Below are positions 1-8,962 of a stretch of DNA of 35,396 nucleotides, piece after piece. The number at the start of each line of letters is the position of its first letter. Position 1 is the stretch's first letter. The stretch lies in assembly GCF_937874145.1 (NCBI RefSeq), contig NZ_CALNBI010000246.1, positions 1-35,396 of the forward strand, in the 5' to 3' direction. The position numbers and the translations under genes were made by a program. This DNA comes from an uncultured Chitinophaga sp. GTDB lineage: Bacteria > Bacteroidota > Bacteroidia > Chitinophagales > Chitinophagaceae. The notes below the pieces were generated by a model. That model made no database searches, was not told the origin of the DNA, and saw nothing but the letters and a program-made list of their open reading frames with translations.

Positions 1-3000
1 ACTTTCTACGGCCGGCGCAGCGGGAGCGGCGCCCATCTTCACGAATGCCCGCGTCCGAACCGGGTTGGCGCAATTCGTAGACGTTTTAACCGCTTCCACA
101 TAAAATACCGAATCAACCGAAACAGGACCGGTAGTGAAGGAAGTGCCCGTTGCAACAGGCGTACCACCCGCAGCAGTCGTGTACCAGCGGAAGAGGGTAT
201 TGGGCTTCGGCGCCACCGTGAATGTGGCCGTTCCGCCCGCGCAGGTCGTGACCGTATCCGGCGTTACATCCGGTACGGCTATGAGCCTTTGCGCGTAGTG
301 AATATTCAGTGCAGAGATCAGCGTGGCCACGCCGGAATTGAGGCGCACTTCCACCCGATCGAACACAGCCGTCGGCGCAAAGGCAACGATAGCCTGCGTA
401 TTGCCCGCCAGGAGGCGAAGGCTGATCAGGCTGTTGTTCAGCGCCGTACGGTCGTTATTGTAAGTAGTTCCGTTATAAGTTGCGACCTGCGTTCCGCCCA
501 GCAAACCAACATCCGCCAGTGAGCCCGGGAAGGAAATCAGCAACCGCACACTATCGCCCGCGTCGCTGGACGAGGGGAAGATGAGCGTCTGCTGCGCATA
601 TGCGCCCAACAACCCGGCCACCACATGCAGCGAGGAACCGGAAACTGTGCTCGCATCCACCGCCGCGCCCTGGTTATCCACGAAGCATCCGATGCAGATG
701 CCGTTAACGTTGCTGACCTGGGTGGTGGCAATGTCGCAGGGAACGTCGGGGTTGGTGATCGTAACGTTGGCTACCACCGCCACACGCTGCGCGCTCGCGC
801 AACCTGTCGCATTCGTAGCTTCCACATAATACGTAGTCGTGGATTGCAGTGCAGGCGTAGTGAAGCCCGGACCGGCAAACAGCGCCGTTCCGCCCACCGG
901 CACATCGTACCAGCTGTATGTGAGCGAAGAATTGGGATTGTCGACCGTGAAGGTGGCCGTGCTGCCTTGCGGGATGGTCACCGAATTAGCCGTTACCGTC
1001 ACATCCGCCAGCCCTACTTCCACCACAACCGGCACCCGTGTTTCGCTGGGGCAATTGGTAGTACCGGACACTGCCTCGGCATAATATACCGTGTTGGCGG
1101 TTATCGCAGGTGTAACAAACGATGCACCCGTTGCCAGCGGCGTTCCGCCGGTTGGCGTGCTGTACCAGCGCACCGAATTGCCCGCGGGCACGGTGGCGTT
1201 CAGCGTAGCCGTCTGACCACTGCAGACGTTCACGGTATCAGCCGCAATCGCCGGGCGGGCTGTTATTTGCTGTACGTAGAAAACATTGATTTCGTTCAGC
1301 GCGGAAACCACACCGGTCAGGCGGATTTCCACATTATCGAACACGGCAGACGGAACAAATGAAACCACGCTGCGGGTGCCCCCGTTCAGCAATTGCACGT
1401 TCAGCAATCCGTTGTTCAATAATCTCACATCCGCAGCATTTTCCGCGGCGCCCATCCTCGGGCGCACCGACGTTCCCGCCAGCACATTCAGATCCAGGAG
1501 CCCCGTGGTTGAGCCCACCACCACGCGCAGCGAATCGCCGATCGTGCTGGGCTGCGCGAAGGAAATCCGCTGGTAAACCGATCCGCCCAGCAAACCTACG
1601 GGCAGATGCAGCGAAGAAGATGTTTCGGGATTATCATCCACCGCAAACGGCGCATCATCCACACCGCACAACAGGCAAAGACCCAATGTGCCGGTGGAAG
1701 TGGAAATCGTTCCGCGGCCGCAGGACAGGTCCGGACTGCCGGGCCCAACCGTCACCGTAATGGGAACGCTGGTGCGGATGAAGCTCGTCAGTCCGTCAGG
1801 CGTCGCGGCCTGTACGTAATAAGTTTTGTCTTTCAACAACGTCGGCGTATTGAAAGTAGCCGTTGTAGCCACGGGAACGCCGCCGGTCGGGGTTTCGTAC
1901 CAACTGAACGTTGCGCCGGGGAAACGGATCGAAGCGTTGAAAGTAGTATCGTTACCGAATGGAACGGTGGCGGCGGGAGGTACAACCGTTACCGGTACAA
2001 ACGCAGCAGCTTCATATACATTGAGGCTTCCCAACGCGGTTACCAACCCGTTCAGATCCACCCTTACGCCATCGAAACCGGCCGTTGCAGGAATTACCAC
2101 TTTGAATTTGCTCACCGCGCCGGTCACGTCCAGCCCGAGCGCCTGGAGGTTCACCAGGTCTGCATCGAGCGTGATGGGATCGCCGTTCGGGGTACTTCCA
2201 TTATAAGTTTCCACCCGGATGCCGGATAGCAATTGTGCGCTCAGTGTTTGGCTGGGCACACCCAGGAACAACGCGATGCTGTCGCCCGCCTGGTAGGTTC
2301 CGGGGAATTTAATCAGCTGCCCTACCGATCCCAGCGCGCCGACTGCCATTGTAATCTGCGAAGCGGTCGTTGTGTCCTGGTCTACCGCGAGATTCGGGTT
2401 TGCAACGGAGCAACCCAGGCAAACGCCGCCAACCAGCGGGCTCTGCTGCAGATCACCGTATGTCCACAAGGGGCCGGGGCCCGCGTTCACCGTTACCGTG
2501 GCGGAAGTGCGCGAGAAGCTGCGCTTGCCGTCTGACGGGGTGAATGCTTCGGCATAATATGTTTTGGTACGGGTTAGCGCAGGAGTCGTGAAAGCCGCGG
2601 CATTGCCAACGGCCGTGCCGCCTGTCATCGCCTCGAACCATGAATAGGTGGCGCCGGGCGCGCGAACGCTGGCGGTCATGGTTGCAGTGGCGCCGGAAGC
2701 GATCACCGGTGCGGGCGGCGTAATCGCCAGCGGCATAAAGGCAACCGCTTCATATACGCGCAGGCCATTCAGTCCGGCCAGCGCCGCCGATAAACCGATG
2801 CTCACACCGTCGAAAGCCTGGCTTACCGGGAAAGTCACGCGGAATTTACCCGTGCTGCCTACACCCAGGCCCAGCGGCTCCAGCCTTACGATGCCGCTGT
2901 TCAAAGCGATGGCATCTCCGTTAGGCGTAGCGCCGATATAAGTTTGCGCCGTCAATCCGCCCAGAGCGGTGAGGCTGAACAATTGATCCGGCAGTTCCAG

Positions 3001-5655
3001 GAACAGCGCGATGCTGTCGCCCGATTGGTATACGCCGGGGAAATGGATCACCTGCGACACGCTGCCCAGTGCGCCCAGGGGCATAACGATCAGCGAAGAA
3101 GTTGTCGTATCCTCATCCACCGCATTACCTGCATCCGTAATGCTGCAGCCCACGCAAACGCCGCTGATCACTGGTCCGTCCTGCGTGGTGCCGTACGTCC
3201 AGAGCGGGCCGGGGCCGCCGCCTACGTTGACGGTCGCCATGGTGCGCACATAGCTCTTCTTGCCATCGGGTGTGCTGGCTTCCACATAATAAATCGCCTG
3301 GCGGGAAAGGTTCGGTGTATTGAAAGTAGCTCCTGTAAAGACGGAAGTACCGCCCGTGGGGGACGTGAACCAGTCGAAAGTAACCGGGGCCAGGCGGTTG
3401 GCCGCGGCGATGGTGGCGGAAGTATTGAGAGGAACTGTTTGTACCGGGGGCGTCACCGTTACAGGCACCATGGCCGTAGCCTCGTATACCTGCAGATTGC
3501 TTAGGCCGCCTACTACCGGGGCCAGCGAGATCTGAACAGCGTCGAAATCCGCGCCCGCCGGCAGCGTTACCCTGAATTTCCCTGTTGCGCCAACCGGGAT
3601 GCCCAGCACCTGCGCATTGGCGAGCGCCGTGTTGAATGCAGCGGCGTCGTTATTGGAAGTGCTGCCGCTGAAAGTTTCGATGCGGATGCTGTTGAGTAGT
3701 TGCAAAGAAAGCAGCTGCCCTGCCGGGATCCCCAGGTCGAGGATGATGCTGTCGCCGGGATGATAATTGCCCGGGAAGCGGATCAGCTGGCCCGCATTGG
3801 AAAGCACGCCCAGCGGGATATTGATCGTGGATGCGGTTGTCGTGTCTTCGTCTACAGCCAATGCCGGATTCTGTACGGTGCAACCCACACAAATGCCGCT
3901 CAAAACCGGACTGGTCTCGGTATCGCCGTAAGACCACAGCGGCCCGTCCGCCCCGCCAACCATTACCGGCACCGCGGTGCGCACATAGCTGGTTACGCCG
4001 CCGGCCACCGCTTCCACGTAATACGTGGTGCTGCGTGTGAGGTTTGGCGAATTGAACGTTGCGCCCGTGCCTGCCGGAGAACCGCCGGTGGGAGCCGTAT
4101 ACCAGTTGAAAGTGGCGCCGGCAGGACGAACCGTTGCGCTGAGGCTCGCTGATGTGCCGTACGGGATCACCGCAGCATTCGGCGTTACCGACACCGGGAT
4201 CATAGCTACCGCTTCATAAATGCGCAAGGTCGCCAGTTCTGCTACTACGGCGTTGAGGTTCACCTGCACCGCGTCGAACGAAGTGGAAACCGGCACGCTG
4301 ACACGAAACTTCGGCGTACCCCCAAGTCCTACACCCAATGCCTGCACGTGAATAAGGTCGGTACCGAGATTCATGGCCGCGCCTGCCGCAGCAGTACCCA
4401 GGTAGGGCTGCAGGGAAATATTGGTGAGGATGGATTTGGTGTATAAAACGCCGGGCAGCTCCAGGTCGAGGATGATGCTCTCGCCTGGTTGGTAGATGCC
4501 GGGGAATTTGATGAGCTGCCCCACCGTGCTGGCAACGCCCACGGGCGACGACAACGTGCTGAAGGTAGCGGGGTTAGCATCGACCGCGTTTTCAGGAGCA
4601 TTCACCGCGCAGAGGACGCAGATGCCGCCGAGCCTGGGGCTTTCCTGCTGGTCGCCATACGACCAGAGCAGGCCCGCGCCGCCGCCTACATCAACGGTTA
4701 CGCCTGTACGCAGGATGCTGGTAAGGCCGTCGGCCGTGGTGGTGGCTTCCACATAATATTTGTTTACGCCGCGGGTGAGCACGGGCGCGTAGGTGGCGCC
4801 GGTAGAAAGGAGCGTGCCCCCGGTGGGGGCGTCGTACCAGCGGAAGGTCGCCGCGCCGAGGCGGTGCGAGGCCGTCATGGTGGCGGGAGCGCCGGCGGGA
4901 CTGATTATAGGATTTGCAGCAGGTGTAATTGTTACAGGCACCACGGCGGCAGCCTGGAATAATTGCATATCGTAGGAAAGGCTCACGAGCCCGCCGAAGG
5001 TGATGGCCACCTGGTCGAACTGGCTGGTGATGGGGATCACGGCTCTTCTTTTTCCGGTAGATCCCACGCCGAGGAGCTGCACGGCGACGGCGGAGCCGAG
5101 GCGAACATCCTGGCGGGCGGTGGCGCCGCTGCCGAGGTAGGTCCTGACGCGCACGTTATTCAGTACCGACGCGTCGACGATCCCGGTGGTGGTGAGTGCG
5201 AACTCGACTACGAGGCTGTCGCCCGGTTCGTATGTACCGGGGAAAACGATGCGTTGCCCCATATCGGCGACGATACCGATTGCCATATTATATAGGGCGG
5301 CGGTGTTGGGGTCATTGTCGATGGCGTTTCCTGCGCCGGTAATGGTGCAGCCGATACAGGTAAGGGAGATGATGTTGGTGGCAGTGGAACCGCGGGAGTA
5401 GATGGGCCCTGCGGCGAAGAAGCTGCGGACAGACGTTGCGTTGAGCCAGGAAAGGCGTGCATCGCCATGCAGCATGGGGGATCGCCCGAACCATTTTTCG
5501 GGCAAAGTGGCTGGGGTTTTCTCCGGATACCACCAATATTGATTATATGCTGCGAGGGAGGCAGCGCGCGCGTTTCCGCCCCATCCGAGCACGAGGGCTG
5601 CGGACAGCACGAAGAAAAAGCGCAATAAGCAATTCGGAGTAACATTACAACTCAT
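1..5655 (-). CDS. Giant modular secreted surface protein with CHU_C-type Ig-like repeats (3' end outside window)
   Basis: An uninterrupted frame runs from the ATG at 5655 to the left edge (1885 codons, no stop), so the C-terminus is missing. Residues 1-32 form a signal peptide (hydrophobic FFVLSAALVLGWG, then ARA-AS). The rest alternates two module types. Seven sandwich-like modules of about 160 residues each begin with a C-[IVL]-[GL]-C motif and carry a QxIxFPGxYxxGDS-like core. Eight Ig-like modules of about 80 residues carry RWYxxPTGGTxLxTG and YYVEAxx signatures, as in the Ig-like domains associated with CHU_C gliding/adhesion proteins. Such proteins are usually exported by the type IX system using a C-terminal CHU_C signal; that end is not visible here. 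Likely role: cell-surface adhesion or gliding-associated structure. No catalytic domain is seen. The gene is divergent from the NTPase gene across a 681-bp repeat-rich gap. The reading frame is certain; the function is inferred from repeat type only. Confidence 0.9.
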   Translation of the reverse strand, partial: MSCNVTPNCLLRFFFVLSAALVLGWGGNARAASLAAYNQYWWYPEKTPATLPEKWFGRSPMLHGDARLSWLNATSVRSFFAAGPIYSRGSTATNIISLTCIGCTITGAGNAIDNDPNTAALYNMAIGIVADMGQRIVFPGTYEPGDSLVVEFALTTTGIVDASVLNNVRVRTYLGSGATARQDVRLGSAVAVQLLGVGSTGKRRAVIPITSQFDQVAITFGGLVSLSYDMQLFQAAAVVPVTITPAANPIISPAGAPATMTASHRLGAATFRWYDAPTGGTLLSTGATYAPVLTRGVNKYYVEATTTADGLTSILRTGVTVDVGGGAGLLWSYGDQQESPRLGGICVLCAVNAPENAVDANPATFSTLSSPVGVASTVGQLIKFPGIYQPGESIILDLELPGVLYTKSILTNISLQPYLGTAAAGAAMNLGTDLIHVQALGVGLGGTPKFRVSVPVSTSFDAVQVNLNAVVAELATLRIYEAVAMIPVSVTPNAAVIPYGTSASLSATVRPAGATFNWYTAPTGGSPAGTGATFNSPNLTRSTTYYVEAVAGGVTSYVRTAVPVMVGGADGPLWSYGDTETSPVLSGICVGCTVQNPALAVDEDTTTASTINIPLGVLSNAGQLIRFPGNYHPGDSIILDLGIPAGQLLSLQLLNSIRIETFSGSTSNNDAAAFNTALANAQVLGIPVGATGKFRVTLPAGADFDAVQISLAPVVGGLSNLQVYEATAMVPVTVTPPVQTVPLNTSATIAAANRLAPVTFDWFTSPTGGTSVFTGATFNTPNLSRQAIYYVEASTPDGKKSYVRTMATVNVGGGPGPLWTYGTTQDGPVISGVCVGCSITDAGNAVDEDTTTSSLIVMPLGALGSVSQVIHFPGVYQSGDSIALFLELPDQLFSLTALGGLTAQTYIGATPNGDAIALNSGIVRLEPLGLGVGSTGKFRVTFPVSQAFDGVSIGLSAALAGLNGLRVYEAVAFMPLAITPPAPVIASGATATMTASVRAPGATYSWFEAMTGGTAVGNAAAFTTPALTRTKTYYAEAFTPSDGKRSFSRTSATVTVNAGPGPLWTYGDLQQSPLVGGVCLGCSVANPNLAVDQDTTTASQITMAVGALGSVGQLIKFPGTYQAGDSIALFLGVPSQTLSAQLLSGIRVETYNGSTPNGDPITLDADLVNLQALGLDVTGAVSKFKVVIPATAGFDGVRVDLNGLVTALGSLNVYEAAAFVPVTVVPPAATVPFGNDTTFNASIRFPGATFSWYETPTGGVPVATTATFNTPTLLKDKTYYVQAATPDGLTSFIRTSVPITVTVGPGSPDLSCGRGTISTSTGTLGLCLLCGVDDAPFAVDDNPETSSSLHLPVGLLGGSVYQRISFAQPSTIGDSLRVVVGSTTGLLDLNVLAGTSVRPRMGAAENAADVRLLNNGLLNVQLLNGGTRSVVSFVPSAVFDNVEIRLTGVVSALNEINVFYVQQITARPAIAADTVNVCSGQTATLNATVPAGNSVRWYSTPTGGTPLATGASFVTPAITANTVYYAEAVSGTTNCPSETRVPVVVEVGLADVTVTANSVTIPQGSTATFTVDNPNSSLTYSWYDVPVGGTALFAGPGFTTPALQSTTTYYVEATNATGCASAQRVAVVANVTITNPDVPCDIATTQVSNVNGICIGCFVDNQGAAVDASTVSGSSLHVVAGLLGAYAQQTLIFPSSSDAGDSVRLLISFPGSLADVGLLGGTQVATYNGTTYNNDRTALNNSLISLRLLAGNTQAIVAFAPTAVFDRVEVRLNSGVATLISALNIHYAQRLIAVPDVTPDTVTTCAGGTATFTVAPKPNTLFRWYTTAAGGTPVATGTSFTTGPVSVDSVFYVEAVKTSTNCANPVRTRAFVKMGAAPAAPAVES
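270..5385 (-). repeat. Internal tandem domain repeats (period about 735 bp) within the giant surface protein
   Basis: The CxxC motif of the sandwich module recurs near 5350, 4615, 3890, 3150, 2415, 1670 and 690. The first five intervals are about 725-745 bp, equal to one sandwich plus one Ig module (about 245 residues). The last interval is about 980 bp because two Ig modules occur in a row (about 1265-1015 and 1010-760). Ig modules 1-5 lack cysteines, while the last three carry a Cys pair (for example VCSGQ with TNCPS). This suggests two Ig subfamilies: a recently amplified N-terminal block and an older C-proximal block. Module boundaries are approximate. Confidence 0.85.
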
Positions 5656-6336
5656 ACGACAATGGTTTGGGTTTATTAAGCTTGTGTTGATCTGTCCTGC
5701 ACGTGGGGGAAGCGCTGCATGATTTGGTTGAAGCAGGGTTCCCGGTCAAACGATGATGGCTGCAGAGGCTATGAAAAAGAGGAATGTCTGTCAAAAAGGT
5801 TCAGGATACAAAGCCGCGCTTTACAGTTTTTGATAGGATGCATTCTTCGGTTTATTCATGGATTCTCGAAGCGATTGAGATGCTAAATTAACTGGCCGGG
5901 GAGTGGAAACGATAGGCCATTCTTATCCATTTCATTCAAAAAGTAATGGCATTGTTCATTGTTGAATTCTCTGTTCATTTTGTTCATTTTTAAAATGGAT
6001 GAACAAATTCAATTCATATTTTGTATCTGGGGTTATTCAGAAAATTCGTCATACCGTGGTCAAAATGAACAATTATGACTGCAATCGTTCATCCTTTTTA
6101 CCACTTCCGCACTCTGTTCATTTATATTAGTTAGGAAAGCAGATTATTCTAAAATTTTCCGCATATCTAATATCACCTTAACAATTTGAGTATCAACATA
6201 AAACAAACCTCCTGCCTATATGATCCCTCCTGTTCATTTTGTTCATTTGTTAAAAACCGAAATCCAAACGTTCATTCCTTTACGTATTTATTCATTTCAA
6301 TCAGGGTCCCATCATACCATAGTCCTAATCCATTAA
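5656..6336. other. Long AT-rich divergent intergenic region (681 bp), no gene
   Basis: This is the only stretch over 300 bp without a gene. It separates the divergent surface-protein gene (minus) and NTPase gene (plus) and should hold both promoters. It is clearly more AT-rich than the flanking genes, especially from 5900 to 6336. No convincing protein is seen: the open frame at 6186-6593 runs out of frame into the NTPase gene. The notable content is the GTTCAT repeat array described separately. No clear Bacteroidota promoter (TTTG with TAnnTTTG) was found for either gene. Confidence 0.8.
5953..6276. repeat. Array of GTTCAT/ATGAAC words, operator-like
   Basis: GTTCAT occurs on the plus strand at 5954, 5973, 5982, 6087, 6116, 6232, 6241 and 6270, and inverted (ATGAAC) at 5999 and 6065: ten copies in 324 bp. 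Two 18-bp direct double sites, TGTTCATTTTGTTCATTT, are identical at 5972-5989 and 6231-6248, each with a 9-bp internal period. The arms TTTGTTCAT (5979-5987) and ATGAACAAA (5999-6007) form a perfect 9-bp dyad around an 11-nt spacer. By chance this hexamer would be expected well under once in this length on both strands. A binding-site cluster for a regulator of one or both divergent genes is the likeliest reading. The binding protein is unknown. Confidence 0.75.
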
Positions 6337-8916
6337 TTGTATGCCCTTATGATCGATCTGTCCTACGACTTTATCATTACATTACAGTCGGAAGTTTTGC
6401 GGCAGTTTGGCGTCGAGAATCTGCAACCCAATCAATGCAAGCAGCTCACGCAGGCTATTATGAACCACACTGGAAAACTCGTCAGCGAGACTACCCTCAA
6501 AAGGGTATTCGGGTTTGCCGTCACCCAACACAGCTTCTCCCGATTCACGCTCAACACCCTCGCGCAGTATTGCCGCTTCCGCGATTGGGATGATTTCCAG
6601 GCACAGTATTACAAAAAACAATTCCGCCAGCCCGTTCAGGATGATTCGAAATGGGAAGACATCCGGCGCAAAGCCACCGCCATCTCCCACTACACCATCC
6701 TCACCCTCCGCAACCGTTGCGGCATGCCCTTCGATAAAACCATCCCGCGGCAGTATTGCCTTCATCATATCGAAAAATTCCTCGAATCCAAATACTCCGC
6801 CACCGTCCTCATCGCACCCGCAGGATGGGGCAAATCCATCTCTCTCATCCATGCCGCCGAACACAACTGGTTTGGCCGCAACCCCGCTTCCCCACAGGAT
6901 ATCTGCTGGTTCATCAACGCCCACGCTGCAGGCAGCCTCCTCCTCAAAGGATTCAACCTCTCCTCCTGGCTCGATAACCAACTGAACCTCGGCAACGGCG
7001 AAAACTTCCGCGAATACTTCTCCGCCCACCCCGAAGAACGCTCCGGAAGGCTCATCCTCATCATCGACGGGTTCGACGAAATCGCCATGAGCGCCGATAA
7101 ACTCAAACTCCTATATAATAAACTGGAAGACTTCATTTATTCCAACGACCTGCACCCCTGGGTGAAAGTCATCCTCTCCGTCCGTTCCAGCACCTGGGGC
7201 GAAGTTTTCCATCAAACCCAGCAGTATCCCGCATTCCGCAAATTCTGGTACCTCGGCCCGGAAATGGATGAAGAAACCAACATCAACATGCCCGCGCTTA
7301 CCGAGCAGGAAGTGAAATCCGTTCTGTATAATTTCGATTTCGACCCCGCCACCGTCCGCCTCTTCTCCGATCACTTCATCCAACGGCTCCGCCACCCGTA
7401 TTACCTCCAGCTTTTCTGCCAGCTGAGCAATAACCCCGACCAGTCGTTCGTGGACGAGAACCTCAGTCTTTTCGAAATCATCTCCCGCTTCATCCAGCAC
7501 CGCGTTTTCCAGTCGCCCGCCAACACCTTTAAAATGCAGCTCATCGAAAAGCTGCTGGGATTGCTGGACATGGGAAGGGCCGGCATATATACCGACAAAA
7601 GCAACCTGCTGAACCAAAACGCCGATTATTTCCCCGCTTATAAAGAATTGCTGGCCGATAATATATTGGTGGAGGAAAATCTCAGCCAGGAGATCATGTT
7701 CAACGTGAAAGTGCGCTTCGCGCATAATTTCCTGCTGGAATACTTCACGGCGATGCATTTCGTGAACCACCACGGCCAAACCGTTTCCGCCCCGCTGCTG
7801 GAGCAGGTGCTGTCTGCTTTCCCGCAGAGCCCTTTCCGTATAGCCGTGTTCAAATGGTTGCTGCGCTACGCCATTACGCGGAGCCAGGCCGATGGCATCC
7901 GGGAATTCTTCCGCCTGCCGCTGGCCACCAGCGAAAAAGCCCACCTGCTGGAATATGTGGTGCTGCATTACCAGAAGGAAGGCACGCACCAGGAGCAGTT
8001 ATCGACGATTTTCCCGCCGGGATATTTCCGCAAGAACCCTTTCGGGCAGTTCATCGCCGACGACTTCATGCATTTCAAAAAGCGGAAGGTGCTGAATACC
8101 CTGCTGAATATGGCCGAATCGGCAGACGACCGGCTGAAGATCCGCTGCAACCTCTTTGTGATGGCGCTGATGCAGCTGGATGCGGAGCAATGCGAGATCG
8201 AGCTCACCAATATCCGCAAGCTGTGCGCGGGCGAGCCCGCGGGAGATATGTGGATCACCCCTTACGAAGCGTTCCTGTTCATATATGAATACCTGAAATT
8301 CGGGCAAACGAATGCCGAAATGCGGGAAAAGCTTTACCACTACGCCTCCTGCTGGAATTTCAAGCATCAGAAATCTTTTACCACGGGAGAAGAAGCCGTT
8401 TACCGCGCCTTATGCTTTATTTTCCTCCTGCTGGGCGATTACCACCAGCTGCTGCTGTTCACCAGCCGCCTGTTCGAACAACATCCCAGCATCCTCTTCA
8501 ACCGCACCGATCCCTTCCGCCTGATGATGCTCTGCTGGAAGGCACAGGCGCACCTCAGCACGGGAGACATCCAGCCCGCCCGGCGGATCAGCTGCCATGT
8601 AGACAGTGTGCTGAAACATTATCCTGCCGAATTTTACAACGGCAAGCACCTCGAAACACTGCAGAAAATCGTGGCGGCGCAGATCCACCTGCACGACCAG
8701 GAATTCAACAAAGCCATCCGCGCCGCGGAATCCGCGATGGAAATGGCACATAAGCTGGATTTTAAAATATTTGCCCTGTTGAATTACAGCATCCTGGACC
8801 GGATTTACCACCACCTGAAAATGGACAAGCAGAAAAAAGACGCACAGCAGAAAATGATCGTGATCCGCCAGAGCACGACGTTTATACAAACACTGCCCGG
8901 ATTGGTGGAACATTAA
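6337..8916 (+). CDS. NACHT/STAND-like P-loop NTPase with N-terminal HTH-like module and C-terminal helical repeats
   Basis: The product is 859 aa. Residues 1-95 are helical and contain SETTLKRVFGF followed by TLNTLAQYCRFRDWDDF. This pattern recurs at the N-terminus of Bacteroidota proteins and I read it as a possible HTH-type DNA-binding module. The NTPase core has a Walker A APAGWGKS (160-167, first Gly replaced by Ala), a Walker B LILIIDGFDEI (239-249) and a sensor-like KVILSVRSS. This is the NACHT/STAND layout. Residues from about 400 onward are helical with TPR-like segments near the C-terminus (around 770-840). No transmembrane segment or nuclease or protease effector is visible. An alternative start is the ATG at 6349. 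STAND proteins act either as ligand-gated transcription factors (MalT type) or as anti-phage sensors (bacterial NACHT). The HTH-like N-terminus and the repeat array just upstream favour regulation, but immunity is not excluded. Confidence 0.75.
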   Translation: MYALMIDLSYDFIITLQSEVLRQFGVENLQPNQCKQLTQAIMNHTGKLVSETTLKRVFGFAVTQHSFSRFTLNTLAQYCRFRDWDDFQAQYYKKQFRQPVQDDSKWEDIRRKATAISHYTILTLRNRCGMPFDKTIPRQYCLHHIEKFLESKYSATVLIAPAGWGKSISLIHAAEHNWFGRNPASPQDICWFINAHAAGSLLLKGFNLSSWLDNQLNLGNGENFREYFSAHPEERSGRLILIIDGFDEIAMSADKLKLLYNKLEDFIYSNDLHPWVKVILSVRSSTWGEVFHQTQQYPAFRKFWYLGPEMDEETNINMPALTEQEVKSVLYNFDFDPATVRLFSDHFIQRLRHPYYLQLFCQLSNNPDQSFVDENLSLFEIISRFIQHRVFQSPANTFKMQLIEKLLGLLDMGRAGIYTDKSNLLNQNADYFPAYKELLADNILVEENLSQEIMFNVKVRFAHNFLLEYFTAMHFVNHHGQTVSAPLLEQVLSAFPQSPFRIAVFKWLLRYAITRSQADGIREFFRLPLATSEKAHLLEYVVLHYQKEGTHQEQLSTIFPPGYFRKNPFGQFIADDFMHFKKRKVLNTLLNMAESADDRLKIRCNLFVMALMQLDAEQCEIELTNIRKLCAGEPAGDMWITPYEAFLFIYEYLKFGQTNAEMREKLYHYASCWNFKHQKSFTTGEEAVYRALCFIFLLLGDYHQLLLFTSRLFEQHPSILFNRTDPFRLMMLCWKAQAHLSTGDIQPARRISCHVDSVLKHYPAEFYNGKHLETLQKIVAAQIHLHDQEFNKAIRAAESAMEMAHKLDFKIFALLNYSILDRIYHHLKMDKQKKDAQQKMIVIRQSTTFIQTLPGLVEH

Positions 8917-8939
8917 CAGTCCACCAGCCGGAATTGGCA

Positions 8940-8947
8940 TAATTTTG
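8940..8947 (+). promoter_or_regulatory. Possible -7 promoter element TAATTTTG
   Basis: TAATTTTG matches the Bacteroidota -7 consensus TAnnTTTG and lies 15 nt before the ATG of the transglutaminase-like gene, so a very short leader would result. No good TTTG -33 element is seen at the usual distance (only ATTG at 8911). This is a weak candidate. Confidence 0.25.
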
Positions 8948-8962
8948 CGGTAATATCCGGCA

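Noticed and set aside
289..5295. Many plus-strand open frames of 60-245 codons across the left 5.3 kb
   Set aside because: They are all antisense to the continuous minus-strand frame from 5655, have no recognisable domains, and are Arg/His-rich as expected of GC-rich shadow frames.
5953..6276. GTTCAT repeats as a CRISPR array
   Set aside because: The repeat unit is 6-18 bp with irregular spacing and mixed orientation, and there are no unique spacers of constant length or cas genes.
6186..6593. A plus-strand open frame of 135 codons starting in the repeat-rich gap
   Set aside because: It runs out of frame into the NTPase gene and has no domain; the first part reflects AT-rich promoter DNA.
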